NCBI GenBank assembly: GCA_005406025.1
Contig: BGZK01001221.1
Coordinates: forward strand, 123,814 to 187,813
Length of the DNA stretch: 64,000 bases
Source: Eumeta japonica
Taxonomy: Eukaryota > Arthropoda > Insecta > Lepidoptera > Psychidae
Reading direction: 5' to 3'
Part shown: in pieces, positions 11,701 to 24,440 of the stretch
How positions within the stretch are numbered: position 1 is the first letter of the stretch
Layout: every line of letters starts with the position of its first letter
Notes under the pieces: model-generated
Seen by the model: the letters and a program-made list of their open reading frames with translations, nothing else
Database searches by the model: none
What the model was told of the DNA's origin: nothing
Made by a program: the position numbers and the translations under genes

Positions 11701-13739
11701 GGTATACGAATCTGTTTGAAAACGACGAAGCCTCCACCGTGCATTGCTGTTTTATCCGTGAAATAGTGTCAGCCTAAGGGCTTCTTCCACCACCTCTTTT
11801 TAAACTGAGCTTTAAAAAACTCGTATTCAAAATAAAATTTGCGATTCATGTCTTCCTTTTAATGGGTTTAGTTCGAATGGCCGTTAAAAGAAGGACGTGG
11901 AACACAAATTTTATTTTAAAAGTAACTTTTTGTTCAATATTAGTTTAAAAGGCGACGGTGGAAGAGACGATAAGTTATGTTTAACTGTGCTGATGAAGAA
12001 TTAAAAGTAGCTAAGATAAATGGGTTAGTAGTAGGCCGTAGTAAAACTCGGCAAGTATATAGGTAGTAAGTGCTGCTGGATCAATGTTATCATTGAATTA
12101 TGAGGTCAGTCAATTGAATTAATAGGCAAATGAGAGGTTCAATTACAAACTTTTCATTTTGACGTAATAGTCGTCTGAATTATAAAAGTTTGTATTATGA
12201 ATTGATAGTGAATGTTTTCCTTTTTAAATGAATCATATGTAGAGGAAATACAATAATATGACAATGTTTCGATTGCTTGTTACACAATCGTTTTTTTCAG
12301 TCGTATGTATGTATGTATGTAAACATGAAAACATAGAAAAAAAATAATATTTTTTTTCTACGAGATCAGACGTTGCGCAAATGCACAACACAGGCGGCTG
12401 TATCGATGCTATGTTAGGAAACGGTGACCACTACTCGTTTTAGGTTCGAACGAATGCGTGATGGAAAGTTCGACCTTAAAAATGAGCCTATAGAAAATAT
12501 TTTGCTCAGAGACAGATAATATTGAAATATAAATACAATTTCTTCAGGGATCAGCGTGTTGTCGCTAGTTTTATTCTAAATGCACAAAACTACCTACCCT
12601 AGAAGATGTACATACCCTATAACAATAATTACTCAGGATAAATATATACTAATATGTATAAAAACATAAAATGGTAGTTTTATATTTTAAATCTTTATCA
12701 TATACGTTACTTATCTACTCAGACATTAATTAAATTGAGCTAATACTTATTTGGAACAGTACATGATATGCTTAAATTTATATTCCTTAGTACTTGTGAT
12801 CTGCGTGGTGAATATTCGTGACAAACTAATCAAGTTTATATATTTAAATTTTTTTTTCTTCTTTTAGTATCCCTTGGTGGTAGTAATACGTAATGATTGG
12901 TTAGTTAGTCTATACTTTTATATGAATTCCGATCCCGAATTTTCTGGTGGCGCTGATTACCGGGTCCTTTATTTGTAGTTAAAGCGCAATCACCCTCAGA
13001 CTCGCACTTTCACCAGGCAGTCGAATAAGTCGATTGGTTTCCCCATCTCATCAAGAAGTGGTAAAAATTAAATAACTAGATGCAATGTAAACTGTTATAC
13101 TATGTTTTTGACCTTTCTTCGCGAATTTCCAGTCCAGCGAACCTTTTTTCATTTTCAGTCATGCGAAAGCCTTTGAAGAATTATTTCTTGTCTGATTTAA
13201 AATAATTTGTTGTTGTTGATTATCTGATTAAAAATCAAATAAACTATGAAGTCGATCATATGGTGAACGAGCAGTCAATATAAAATAACGCTATTGCAAA
13301 ATTTAATTCATCCTCTAATTTACACTATTTTTAGTAACTGATCAAATTTTCCTTATTATTTACAGTAGTTATGTACAAGATTTATACAATTTACAAACGT
13401 TAAGTTAATTTCCCTTATGCTATTATCACTAAAGAGTTACAATGTGTTGCTGCTTAGTTTCATAGTAAGATTGTATAGTAACCTGTAGTATTGACATAAA
13501 ATCCATTTTTAATTCAATTCACACATTCGTCCTGTTGATCGTTAATGGGTTTGTCATTAATAAATTTAATTTCTTATCACCTCTTAATGTACCTTTGTAT
13601 ACTTCATTTGAAGGCTGTTTTAAGTATGCATCTGTTTTTATGTATCGGAAATACATATCGAAAGGTTATGATGTGGTATTGTTTTAATCACATGAAACAT
13701 CTCCCAAAAAGATTGTTGCATTGCAACCACTTAGCTAAG
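11701..13739. other. AT-rich non-coding stretch
   Basis: No gene recognised. A (GTAT)n microsatellite lies at 12303-12320. 12890-13060 is of more balanced composition, but I cannot place it in a family. Confidence 0.45.
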
Positions 13740-13780
13740 ATTTAGCAAAACACATCTAACAGATGTGGTTTTTGCTAAAT
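13740..13780. repeat. Short hairpin, 18-20 bp arms
   Basis: The left arm at 13740-13757 (ATTTAGCAAAACACATCT) pairs with 13761-13780 across an AAC loop, with one 2-nt bulge (AGATGTGGTTTTTGCTAAAT). The arms are too short for a typical animal pre-miRNA. It could be an eroded fold-back element. Confidence 0.6.
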
Positions 13781-14029
13781 AGACTTTTCCCTCGACCTAA
13801 TGGTCCGGGATAAAGTTTTTTCGTATTTGATAAGTAAATTTTGCAGTAAAATCTCTTTGGTTGTGTTGTTTGCATCTGGCTAGTTTTGATACCATTAAAT
13901 AGATTGCATTTTAAAAAAAGGAAAATAAATAAAAACGGACTCCCGCCATTTTTCTACTGTCATCTTTCCCACCATTGTTCTGTTCACCGAAATAAGTGGA
14001 TCTAACGTACTCTAAAACTCGACAAATTT

Positions 14030-14782
14030 TGAAGTTTTATTCCAAAAAACGGAAAAATGCGACACAAGCCGCGAAAAAAAATTTGTGACGTTTATGGACC
14101 TAAGCGGCAATGAAATTAGTACATAACTGTTTCAAGCCAGTGATTTTGATGTCAAAGACGAACCTTATGCTGGCCTACCTGGTACGGATAAAGTCGATGC
14201 AATTTTGAAAAAAGTAGAAAAAGAGCGGTATATTAGTTTTTACATCATAACTAAAGAGCTGAAGAATGGCCACAAAATAGTTTTCATCCGTTTAAAAAAA
14301 GCTGAGTATACACAAAAAAACTGCTTGGGTCCCACATGAGCTCACTGAAAGAAATCTTGTGAATTGTGTACTCATTTGCGATTCTCTATTAAACATAATG
14401 AAACCGAACCGATTTTGAAAAGATTGATCACTGTTGATAAAAAGAGGATTACCTACGACAAGAATATGCGAAAAAGATGATGTTTCAAAAGGCAAGCAAA
14501 CTCCATAGACTATAGCGAAACCCGGATTGATTCGCAATAAGTTGTTGCTACGTTTATGGTGGAATTAGAAGGGCTTTGTTCATTCTGAGCTTTTACTTCT
14601 GAGTAAAATCATTAATACAAACCTCTACTCACTGATGAAACTCAAGCAGAACTAGAGGAAAACGGTCGAAATTGTTCAGTAGGATGGGCGTGGTTTTTCA
14701 CCATGATAACGTCAGTCCACACATCTTTAGCTACTAGCAAATATTGAGAGGGAGCTGTCTCATCTACTCTATAAAGAAAAAA
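14030..14782 (+). pseudogene. mariner transposase pseudogene, copy 2, truncated
   Basis: Same family as the copy at 5253. ATGCGACACAAGCCGCGAAA at about 14056 parallels the start of copy 1. Recognisable segments in order are a KDEP-like linker near 14157, LKKAEYTQK near 14297, NETEPILKRLITVDKK with the first Asp at 14436-14438, an ETRID segment near 14520 and HDN with the second Asp at 14705-14707, followed by PHTSLAT. Homology stops at about 14782 (ELSHLLY), before the third Asp, so the catalytic triad is incomplete. Multiple stops and frameshifts are present, and it is more decayed than copy 1. Both copies read ITVD where the family usually has ITGD, so they probably come from one subfamily. 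Confidence 0.85.
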
Positions 14783-16299
14783 ATTAAGTGACAGCGTGTA
14801 ACCTTTTTACTCCATTGACATAATTTCTTTGTTTGGGTTATGACAGATATTATAACTCTACTGAAAATCACTCAAGATTAGAGCCAGGCACTGTTTAGAA
14901 ACCATTCAGACAGTGAACTTTTAAGGACGGTACTTAATGGTTTTCATGACGCAAAGAACACTTCAACGAATTCGCTAGAACCAGACCGACTCGATTTATT
15001 CGGTGCCATTCGAATTTCATTGCACGTCTTGAAGGACTTTATTTGTGTATGCCCGGAAATCGATGTGTGCTATTACTTACGGATGGTTCAACCGGAACTT
15101 GAAGTTAAATACAACCCGCTGTAGCTGTAAGTGGCTTTCAAGTGGCATTAGTCTTTCTATTCTACGAGCGTTTACGACAAAAGAAAACCTTCCCTAGTGG
15201 GTGAACATACTGTCGTTGCGCGACAGTTTTATAAAAACCGGGCGTCGTGTTAGCCAGGTGTATTACTACAGTGGGATTATTTCAGAGGCTTAAATTTTCA
15301 GCCTCTCAATCAATGTTAATTTGACTATAAAGACCGTTCTTACCGATGCAATGAAAACTTGCGGCAACGAATGTTTAACGTGTTCTCCGATATATGGAGC
15401 TTGCGATATTTAAATTTGACTCAAGTTAAAAAAAATCTTTGATTAATTCACCCGTAGTCAGCATTGGAATCGATCGTCGTTTGTTGTCAGCTTCGGAATC
15501 CATTATCGTTTGGTTTGTAGATAGCGTGATGGCCACTCGGCCCCCCATTTCGCCCTCACAGCTCTATTTGGCCATCGCCGCCCATACTTCCTGTGCACAA
15601 CTGCATGCAGGATATTACGATTATTCACGATTTTTATTTTACGCATTGAATCGGCTCTGAAAAAAAGCTAAAAGGATAAACGGAGATACTAAGGTGAAAA
15701 AGCAAGATACACTTCTTTTATAGCCGTAAGAGTTCCATTTTAATTTATATCTTCACAGTATTTCAGTTTATTCATAGTTCTAACATTTTATTCTTTCTAA
15801 ATGTATTATTCTTAGCCTAAGTAACAAATCTTAATATAACTCATTTAACAATCATAACCATGTACATAAAATTAGTCACTGCATAAGAAATTCTTTGACA
15901 AACTTTAGTTACAAAATTTAAACTCTATAAAAGAATTAATTTATCATTCCAGAATCTTACCGCTTGCAGCCTTAAACATTGCTTGCGAAAGTTAATTAAG
16001 AATTAAAGAATAAATCTCTAGAACACAATTCTGACATACCTGCCTAAAAGTTTTGTTCTCAGAGTTTATCTGATTTAAATACATTAGTGCTTTGACCACT
16101 TAAAACGGAGGTAATGTAATTATTTTTTAAATTAATAACATAATACATATAACGCTACTTAGTCTCAAATCGTTGCTAGCGCATTTAGTCGTCGTACCGA
16201 TTTGAAAAATGTTTAGTAGCATGTAGTGTAGAGATTGCGTACCGTACGATACGTCAAATATGACATCTGTCAAATGTTTTAAGTGCCGAAACCTATACA
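14783..16299. other. Non-coding stretch of mixed composition
   Basis: 14830-15430 is less AT-rich than its surroundings and may be old transposon sequence, but I recognise no protein motif. A CTGTCG/CGACAG hairpin lies at 15210-15226. A 73-codon frame at 15439-15660 shows no known domain. Confidence 0.4.
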
Positions 16300-16640
16300 T
16301 ATAATAATATAGAATGACTGTCTATCTTTTTGTCCGAGCTATTCGCGGACACGTCTAAACGGATTATAATCAAATAAATATTCGTAGAGGTAGATTGTTA
16401 CTTGGAATACGAAATAGGATACTTTTTATAAAACTGAAAAATAGCAGGAATGTGTAAAGGAAGACCAAGATCGGCACAGGGTCGACATTAGAATAATTAA
16501 CGGGATTGGTATTGAAATGAAGAGCCGAACCGGGAGGGAATTGCTGTCCAGTATTAATATTAAAGAACGACCTAGGAGACTTATGTCTGTGATAAAATCT
16601 ACACAGTACGTATATGAATAATATAGTTCGTAACGTGTCA
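16300..16640 (+). repeat. GATC-hexamer element, copy 2
   Basis: The head reads GACTGTCTATCTTTTTGTCC, then GGTAGATTGTTACTTGGAAT, then AGGATACTTTTTATAAAACT, an order I associate with common insect dispersed repeats. It is followed by AAGATCGGCACAGGGTCGAC and further GATC/GGGA words to about 16560. This copy preserves the best view of sequence upstream of the hexamer body. Confidence 0.55.
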
Positions 16641-17114
16641 AAAAATAATGTCATAGAGAGCTTCTTGAATTTAGTTTTCTATGATTTTATATTTTGGCAA
16701 GTTTTTCTTTTGTTTTTACTTAATTCTCAGTCGTAAACGAACCATTAATAATTAAATATTATTTGTTCGTTAGTTTACATTTACATTTAATAAATGAAAA
16801 TGTTTCATTTAAAAATAAAAATGGGAGAATTTAATGAAGATTTTGCAATGTTCATTGTCTTTTTAAAATAATTTAGGGTTCTCATGATGGTGTTTTCTCA
16901 AAACACTACCTCTGTACAAAATACTTTAAAACAAAGTGTGATTATTGTAATGTAATTTAATATGGAAATAATTGATCGTTTTCTTGTCGAACATCGAATC
17001 ATTTTGTTTAAAACAATAAAATAAATGAAAATACATTGATTATGATCTTGTAAAATGATTTTAAAACGTTATTCAAATGTTACCCAAAAATAACTTCCTT
17101 GTTTTCGGTTTAAC
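16641..17114. other. AT-rich spacer
   Basis: No gene or repeat recognised. Confidence 0.4.
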
Positions 17115-17325
17115 GAACAGATTAAGAAAATGTACAGAAATAAGAATATAAATAAAATAGGATGAGGATAAAACACAAAAATATAATGTAGAAGAAAAGA
17201 AATATATATAAAAGAAAAAGAGCATAAACAAAAAGTAAAAAGAAAAATAGTGTATAAGAAAATAAAAGAATGAAAACAATATAGAAACAAATTAAAAAAA
17301 ATTAATGAAAGAAAAAGTAGTAATA
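17115..17325 (+). repeat. Purine-rich low-complexity tract
   Basis: About 210 bp in which the plus strand is nearly all A and G with few C, built of AAAGAAAA-like words. The open frames on the minus strand (17069-17290) are F/L/Y/I-rich because of this T-rich composition and are not genes. Confidence 0.7.
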
Positions 17326-20300
17326 GTTAATTTAAAGCCTGCCAATCCTGTATAGAAGGCTGCACAAGAGAGATGATCAGAACTGAGGAAAAGTATAAAA
17401 GGGCTATTACGTAAGTGTGGCAGGAGGGAATGAAAAAAAAGAAAAATTGGGAACGGCGGTAATTTCGATGCAATCTTTTACAGTTATACCATAAATGCCT
17501 ATTCCCACATATTATATTGTGCCTGCACTAACACTACGATAAGGTATTCATAATTTTTTATCCGCATAACACTCAAATGAGTAGACTTAATCTCAGATTT
17601 AAACAGATTCAATTCACCGGTTCAAGCGTATGACAAGCGGTACATTTTTACTAAGCGGGGGCACATGCGTATATATCCTTCATCGGTAGGTAAAGCAATT
17701 ATCGTGTAATTGGTATTAGTAAAAAATTAAACTCTGAGGTTAATTTTGGCGTCAGACCCGCAATTCTGTTTTATCATAAGTCGTGACGGCGCAGAGACGG
17801 CGTTGAAGAGGTTTCTGAATAATGTGTTGAAAATTAATAAATGAAGAATCGCATGTCAGAGATACAATTAGCGAGCTCCAGAATAATTTTGATAATCCTG
17901 ATATGAACTGATATAAAACTATGTATTCGTTCATAAAATTTTTCTTTGTATGGACGATATAGTTGGATAAAAGAAAGTCAAGCACAAGTTATTCGTAGTT
18001 TGTTTGCCAAAACAAAAGTTGTTACGAAGGTTTTTTAATAGGTTTTCTAGTTAGAAATAAACAAAAATATAACAGCTGTTATATTTTTAAATACTCTTTA
18101 AAAAATATTATTGAAAGAGAAAATTGATGTATTATCTGTTATGATACGATAGGAAACTGAACTATGGAGTTCTGATTTTGGCTTGTCCATTTTTCTTTTG
18201 CAATATAGACTTATAAACTCTATACAATGTATTAGTGGCAAAAAACCCTTTTAGAGTATTGTAAATTTGTGAACTTAACATATAAAAATAATTAGATTAT
18301 ATAACTATATAGACACAATACAGCGTTTTATTCGCCGCTGGATTCTAATTTCACCTTTTCGTTTAAAATGGTAAATTCACTTAATATTCGCGGACGTTAC
18401 ACTGTCGTTGTTTTGTTTACATAGTGGCTTTACACGTGCGTTACTTTTGATACGGAGTAATTAAACCTTCGATATAAGCGCAACTTTTAAATTTAAGTTT
18501 TTTTTTTAATCGAATGGCGTCATCTGGGTAAATCCTCTAGAAGTCTGTTTTCCTGTGTGTCAATTCTGTTTGTCTCCTTCTATCGTATTTTCCATTTTGT
18601 TTTCCTAATCTAATTAATAGAATTAGATTTCCTTGCATCATCGTCTCAAACAGTGTCTACAACTCAAATGTCATGGATGCGACAAGTCCCAAGACTAGGC
18701 AAATTTAAGTTTACGATGGTCATATAATTCGCTTAGTGCGTGTTAAAAGTTGTGATTTTTTACTAGTCGCATTGTGAAAACTATGCGTACCTATAGTTGT
18801 ATAAAATTCACAACTGTCTTAGGAAATTACCAATAATCTCTTACTAATAAGTTTAATAACTTTAATTCTTTTGACGATTTCTGTCCTGTAACGTTATCTT
18901 TTATCTACGAAGGGAAAATGTATGAGGAATCTAGGAGGGGCTTTCCTATAAATATATATGCTGTGCACACGGTCGATTTTGTTAGAACTTCTTAGATGAA
19001 TAAATTCCGTTGTGATAATTAAAATATAAATCCTTAATTTCATGCATGTATCCAGTCAACAGTAAGAAAAAGGAATTTTTCGCTTGTTCCATATCCGTAT
19101 GGATATTAACATTCGTAAAGTAATTAATTGGTTCCGTTATGATATAAACGGTTCGCGCAGTTATTTCTCTCCGCCAAGATTACATCTTCGCTGTCATATT
19201 TACGGTATAAAATCGCGGATAAAAATATTTTATTTAAAAATAATCCTTAGTATTTGCTTTCTATGTGAGAGGCGTTTATCAAAGGTGGGATGCATTTAAA
19301 AATGATTCGCAAATAAAGAAAAAAGATGCAAAAATGCAATTTAGGTATGGACGAACCTTATCGCTGCGATAAAGTTGTACGATAAGTACAATAGAAATAC
19401 CACAAGGAATGCTGCCACGTAAAGTAAAACTCAGTTGCTATGCGTCAAATACGAACTTTTTGACGTTACACATGCATATTGATCATTGCAAATTCATTTT
19501 GTTGCTACAATCATACAGAGATGGATCAAAAATTTTTATGTATTAAATGACACTATTTCAATCTCTTACTAAATTTGAATGCCTTTACAAAATTGGTAGT
19601 AATATTCCTAAATACTGAAAAAGCAAGATGGAAGGTGAGTTTCGCATCTGTTTCAAAACTTTTATGCCATAAATTTGTATAAAAAATTTAAATGGTTTAC
19701 GTTAAAAGTTTCTAAAAAAAACTACACTAAAAAATTGGACTAAGCAAAAAATACCAGAAGATGTTTTATTTCTTACAAAAACGTAATCATGTTAACGATA
19801 TATGAGCAATATATTACCCATTAATATGGTAATATGTAATATATTATAAAACTGTTTTTTTCGGGTTTTACCAAAACTTATCACGTTTCGAAACCGAGAC
19901 TGGTGATGTGTCTACGTTATTAAAATATATGTGACGATTTTAGGAATATTTTTACAATAGTCACACTTTGAACCTCATTCAAAACACTGGTCTAGGCCAA
20001 CCATCTATTGCTGCGGCCTAGATCCGACTTGACCTATTCAAATGCAAACGTCCAATGATATATGAACACCGCAGGTTTATTTCAGAGGTCCCCTTCATAG
20101 TGGACGACCTTGATCATTGTAATGTAATCGAGAATATTCAGCAACAAGCTTTTCGGCGTACATACTCCCATACAATATTAAAATCACAAAATGCTAGGCG
20201 AAAACTATAATGAAGTAGGTCTGAAGCAATGTGCTCCTACTTTAAAGTTATCAGTCTCCTTTTAAAATTCCTAAGTTAACTTTTCTGCTTATGATGGATA

Positions 20301-21702
20301 CTTTGATGATTATACGATTTTTGATCGGCCAAAGTTTTTAATTCTGCAGAAAAAAATATTATTACGCAATAATTATAACTGAATAAAACTTTTCATGAAT
20401 AAAAAGTGACTAAGTATACTCGAGTCTACGCACTCAGACGTATTTTACATTTATAATATTCAGAGTTTTGTATTAATGTCGAAATCTATTTGTAAATTAC
20501 ATGTAGAGTAAAAATTGCGCATTGAGTATGACTGTGAAGTCTATCTAAAATCCAAACTATATACTACAGTTCAAAATATTAATAGTGTTATACAGAGAAG
20601 TAGAAAGACATATTCATGAATTTAAATTTAATTAAACGGTATTCATCTATAATTAAAATCGTAAACGCTAGTTAAGTGATTTGATGACGAATTTGGTTGA
20701 TTTTCTTAAAATTTGCTACGGTTATAAGATTAATTCAAAGAATAGTTTCAAAAAGCTTACTTTAAAAATAAAATTGAAAACGAAAGCTACTAACATAGAG
20801 CACAGCCTTCGCAAAATAGATTGTATAGGAGACTAGAGCCCGCACTAGCTCAATGCTTCTGCAGGTTTCATCGCGTCGTTTTTCTTCACCTTTGTATTTC
20901 ATTTGGAGGTGATTTATAAAATGTTTAATAGTGCTTATTTGCGAACTCGCAACAGGTATGCTAGTTAACCTCAAAATTATTTATGACTTTCAGGAAATTT
21001 GTAGGAGGTAATTGTCGTTAAAAATCTTCGACCGAAAACGATTTGAAAGTTTTCGAATAAAAACTCTACCTAGGTTCGTTGTGGACGATTTTATTTTATG
21101 AATTGATTGAAATTTTAGAATGTCTGTATGCGTTTCTATGAAATTTTTAAAATCTATTACTAACATACTAAATGGCCGACTTTATATTAATTATTAAGTG
21201 AGGTGGGGAAAAAGGTGTATTTAAATGAAACAGATATCTTTTGGCTAACTTCTAGAACTGGTCTAGAAAGTTCTGGATTGTAAATCTAATAAAGATAGAA
21301 ACCGGGAGAGCCAGATTCGCATGTGCCTTCTTTGTGTCTTTAAAGTTTCTGCTATGTTTTAACCGTTTTAACACTTCTTTATTATGTGTACATATATAAT
21401 ATATAACAATATATATGCATATTGTATACACAAGAAATTTATTTTTAATATTGTGAATATCTTTCCTATAAATTATTTGCATGAAAATTGAACCTTAATT
21501 TTTAGTTAAACGAAAGAGGTATAAACTTCTGATGCACGTACATAATGAATTGTTTTGAAGAAATCTACGAAAAAAGAAAGTCAAAAAACCTCTTAATCTA
21601 CAAAAGTCGAAACATTTTCAACAATTAGTATAGTGCTAGCTCGTTATGACATGTCCTATATAACATATATATTATAATATATGACAGTAAGATCTAATTC
21701 CT
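17326..21702. other. Long AT-rich non-coding stretch
   Basis: About 4.4 kb without a recognisable gene. It contains the 26-bp palindrome at 18063-18088 and a TCTAGGCC/GGCCTAGA inverted pair near 19993-20032. 19860-20180 is of more balanced composition but unassigned. Confidence 0.45.
18063..18088. repeat. Perfect 26-bp palindrome
   Basis: Centre CAGCTG at 18073-18078, extended on both sides by TATAA/TTATA and A5/T5. It is self-complementary with no spacer. The central CAGCTG is also a bHLH E-box. Confidence 0.85.
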
Positions 21703-21816
21703 CCAAGCAATGTTAAAAATTAAAAGGCTGTTAAATAAAATGAGGAAATATTTTATATGAAAAAATATTCTAAATTTATTTAAATTAACGGCCTGTTAAT
21801 TGTTAACATTGCTTGG
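21703..21816. mobile_element. 114-bp fold-back (MITE-like) element
   Basis: The left arm from 21703 begins CCAAGCAATGTTAA, and the right arm ending at 21816 is TTAACATTGCTTGG. The arms pair over about 31 bp with three mismatches, and the AT-rich centre continues to pair partially. No clear target duplication is seen. The whole unit folds on itself, so a transcript would form a long hairpin. A MITE is the likeliest identity; an RNA-precursor role is speculative. Confidence 0.65.
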
Positions 21817-22599
21817 TTAAATTGAGGTCTCAATGCATGCAAACAAAATGTAAAGTCAAAATATAAGGCCTAAATGATTATCAAACGTTTAACTATCTTT
21901 TAACATTTGAAATCGACTAAAATGCATTTTTAATTAGCAAATGTGAAATTTTTTAGAGCATTCTTTATGACTCTTTTCTTTAAATGAATATTTTCATTTA
22001 GTTATTTTGCACCCACGCACTTCTAATCTAATCTTGTATCTTATCTAATCAAAAATAGCTGACACTGCAATAAACATTGCATTTAGTGTGGTGGTAGCTA
22101 CGTATCTGTAATAGATTGTTTGGTAGCAATATTATTGTTCCTAGAAAATTTGTGAATAGAATTGTGAACTGAATTTTTGAGCATTAGAATTTAGGTATGT
22201 GGTTAAGATGAATTCAAAAATGTTTTCCAGTAAAGCAGTGGTAACACACGGCGGATACCATATATCCTTTCACAATCCAATAGTAAATGTTTCTTATTGT
22301 TTATGTATCTTAATTGCTATTTTTGTAGCCTTACTGACCGTTATTTTTTCAAATATGGCTTAATGTGTTATGTTAAATTACATACACGAATGAAAGTAAA
22401 AACGAAAAATCTGAAATTCGTGGATCGATAAATCGTAACATTTGAGTTTGAAGATTTTTATAAAAATGTAGAATTATGACTTGCATGTTAATTTTATATT
22501 TTTATTTTCATAGGTATTTCACAAGATTAATATTAATAGCACCGTCAAAGACTTGCCGTATAAATTATACAAATAACCTGACATTTAGTGAAAGAACGA
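21817..22599. other. AT-rich spacer
   Basis: No gene or repeat recognised. Confidence 0.45.
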
Positions 22600-23290
22600 A
22601 GCAAAACGCAGTCTAGACTCAGGCGAGAATATTTATCTAGACACACTAGGTACCTACCATTAGTCGGCCGGCGCGCGGCATTGACGCGAATTTCATCCGC
22701 GTGTATTTCGGGCATAGCAACTCTATCTGCAATCGAAAAAGTCAGGCGCACGCGCACACACGCACTCCGCTCTAGTCTATTAGCCGATGCGTGTGTATTT
22801 ACGTGTGACTCGCGAAATATACGGCTGGCGCGTCTGTGTGTGTGCCTGAGCATGCGTGAATATGTGTACGTGTCGGTCTACATATGTGTGTTTATAAAAA
22901 GAACGCCAGTCCGTTCGTGTGTGTCTGTATGCGTGCGTGTGTGTGTGTCCGGACGCGGAGTTTACCCTTGAACGCACGCGCGAAACCGCTAGATAAACCC
23001 GCACTCGAATTGGTGCATTGATAAGCGTTCGATAAAGAATAATCCCCGCGCCGTGTCCGTCCCCAGAGCGGCGCTTTCGGCGGCCTTATCGCGCACGTCT
23101 GGCGTTGCAGCGGTAGGTATGTAACGTACGTATAAATTCGTATGTACATTACGCGGAGGTCAAACAAAAACCGTCTGCAAAAACACATCACACATGCGTG
23201 ACTGCAAATATCGTGTGTGTAGTAAACAGGCGTGCTGGACTTGTTTATTGAACAACGCGTGTCCTTATAGGTCATCACGTGTGTACCTAC
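22600..23290. promoter_or_regulatory. CpG- and GT-rich island
   Basis: A 650-bp CpG-rich block with many GTGTGTGCGT and CACGCGCAC words. It contains TATAAAAA at 22893-22900 and four GATA-type words within about 100 bp (AGATAAA near 22991, TGATAAG near 23020, CGATAAA near 23031, CTTATCG near 23086). Open frames on both strands (22545-23278) follow the GT/CG composition, show no domain and contradict each other. I infer a regulatory or promoter island; the direction is unknown. Confidence 0.4.
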
Positions 23291-23890
23291 CTACCTATCG
23301 AGTTTGGCTAATGCTGCGGTAGGCTTTGCTGACATTCTATGATGTAAGCACTAAAAGATATTTATAGCTTATAGTAATATTATACTAATTTAATTTCATA
23401 GTAAAATGGAACCTGTAAAGGGTCTTTATTATTCATATGCAGATGAGTTAAAACCAGTTTCCTATGTCAAAACGGTTTACTACGTATTAAATAAAATAAG
23501 TTTTATTTGAAGAAAGAAATGCTGGATGAATTCTACTTACTTTGATTAATATATGAAAATGATAAAATTGGCGCTAATTATGGTACAATGCAAATAAGTT
23601 CTAAAATGTTTGTAATGAAAATACAGTTTGCTTACTAGTCAACTATAAATAACGAATTTAGATACGTTTTTTGTTAATAAATTAAAAACTCTTTTAATGA
23701 GTGTTCCTCATTCGTGTAAAAATAAATACGGACCCACAGAATATGCCAATTAGGTGTATGGCACTGCCTCCTTGCTCTGTGGTGCTAATAAGTTCTCTAA
23801 ATTAGTAACAACGTCGCCTATTCTTGTGCTTGAAGTTAATTATTGTTGTCATTTTCAAGATGACGGCCCTCATTTTTCTTTAGATGGCAA
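23291..23890. other. AT-rich spacer
   Basis: No gene recognised. Confidence 0.4.
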
Positions 23891-23892
23891 AA

Positions 23893-24440
23893 TGAGTAGA
23901 AAAAACCGGCCAAGTGCGTGTGAGGCACGCGTAATGTACGGTTACGTAGTTGACCGTCACAATATACGGACTTAGAAGGGGGGTTTCTAAGGGTTTATAA
24001 GTTCGTCGACTATTACTAGTTTACTTGTAAAGCCTACTTAGTTGCGATAGTTTACTTTTGAACTTAATTATAGCATTGTATCTTTTTTCACATTATTACA
24101 AATAACCATTTATTTAGGTGGGGGCGTAGGGTACGCTCGATTTTAAGAAAAGTTAGCTCTATAAAGGTACGCTGAAGAGGATTCTTAAATTGAAAAATAG
24201 GTCTCACCGACCTGCAATGTTTTTGAATGAGTCATCCAATAATACCCCACAACATGTGTTAGACGAAAAAAAAATCCCCGCTTTAAGTGCAGGAGGAGCC
24301 CTTAAAAAAATATTTCAAGTTTTATTCTGTCATGTCGATAGAGGAATTTCTTTTTGATGCTGACCATGTTACACGTTTCTAATACTAAATCTTGGATGGA
24401 CGAACACGGTGAAAGCATACGCATTCCTAAAAATGCATCA
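23893..24440 (+). repeat. Dispersed repeat with AAAAACCGGCCAAGTGCG head
   Basis: AAAAACCGGCCAAGTGCGTG at 23899-23918 followed by GGCACGCG and GGTTACGTAG is the start of a repeat I recognise as widespread in lepidopteran and other animal genomes. The degraded body continues to a segment near 24400 (GATGGACGAACACGGTGAAA) that resembles its GACGGACA-type tail. Non-coding. Confidence 0.6.

Noticed and set aside
13740..13780. Short hairpin as a microRNA precursor
   Set aside because: Arms of 18-20 bp with a 3-nt loop are too short for a normal animal pre-miRNA; kept only as a structural repeat.
17069..17290. Hydrophobic F/L/Y-rich minus-strand frames resembling membrane proteins
   Set aside because: They mirror a purine-rich plus-strand tract; composition alone gives F, L, I, Y and S codons.
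22545..23278. Frames of up to 128 codons in the GT/CG-rich island
   Set aside because: H/T/R/V-rich peptides from GTGTGT and CGCACA words, mutually overlapping on both strands.
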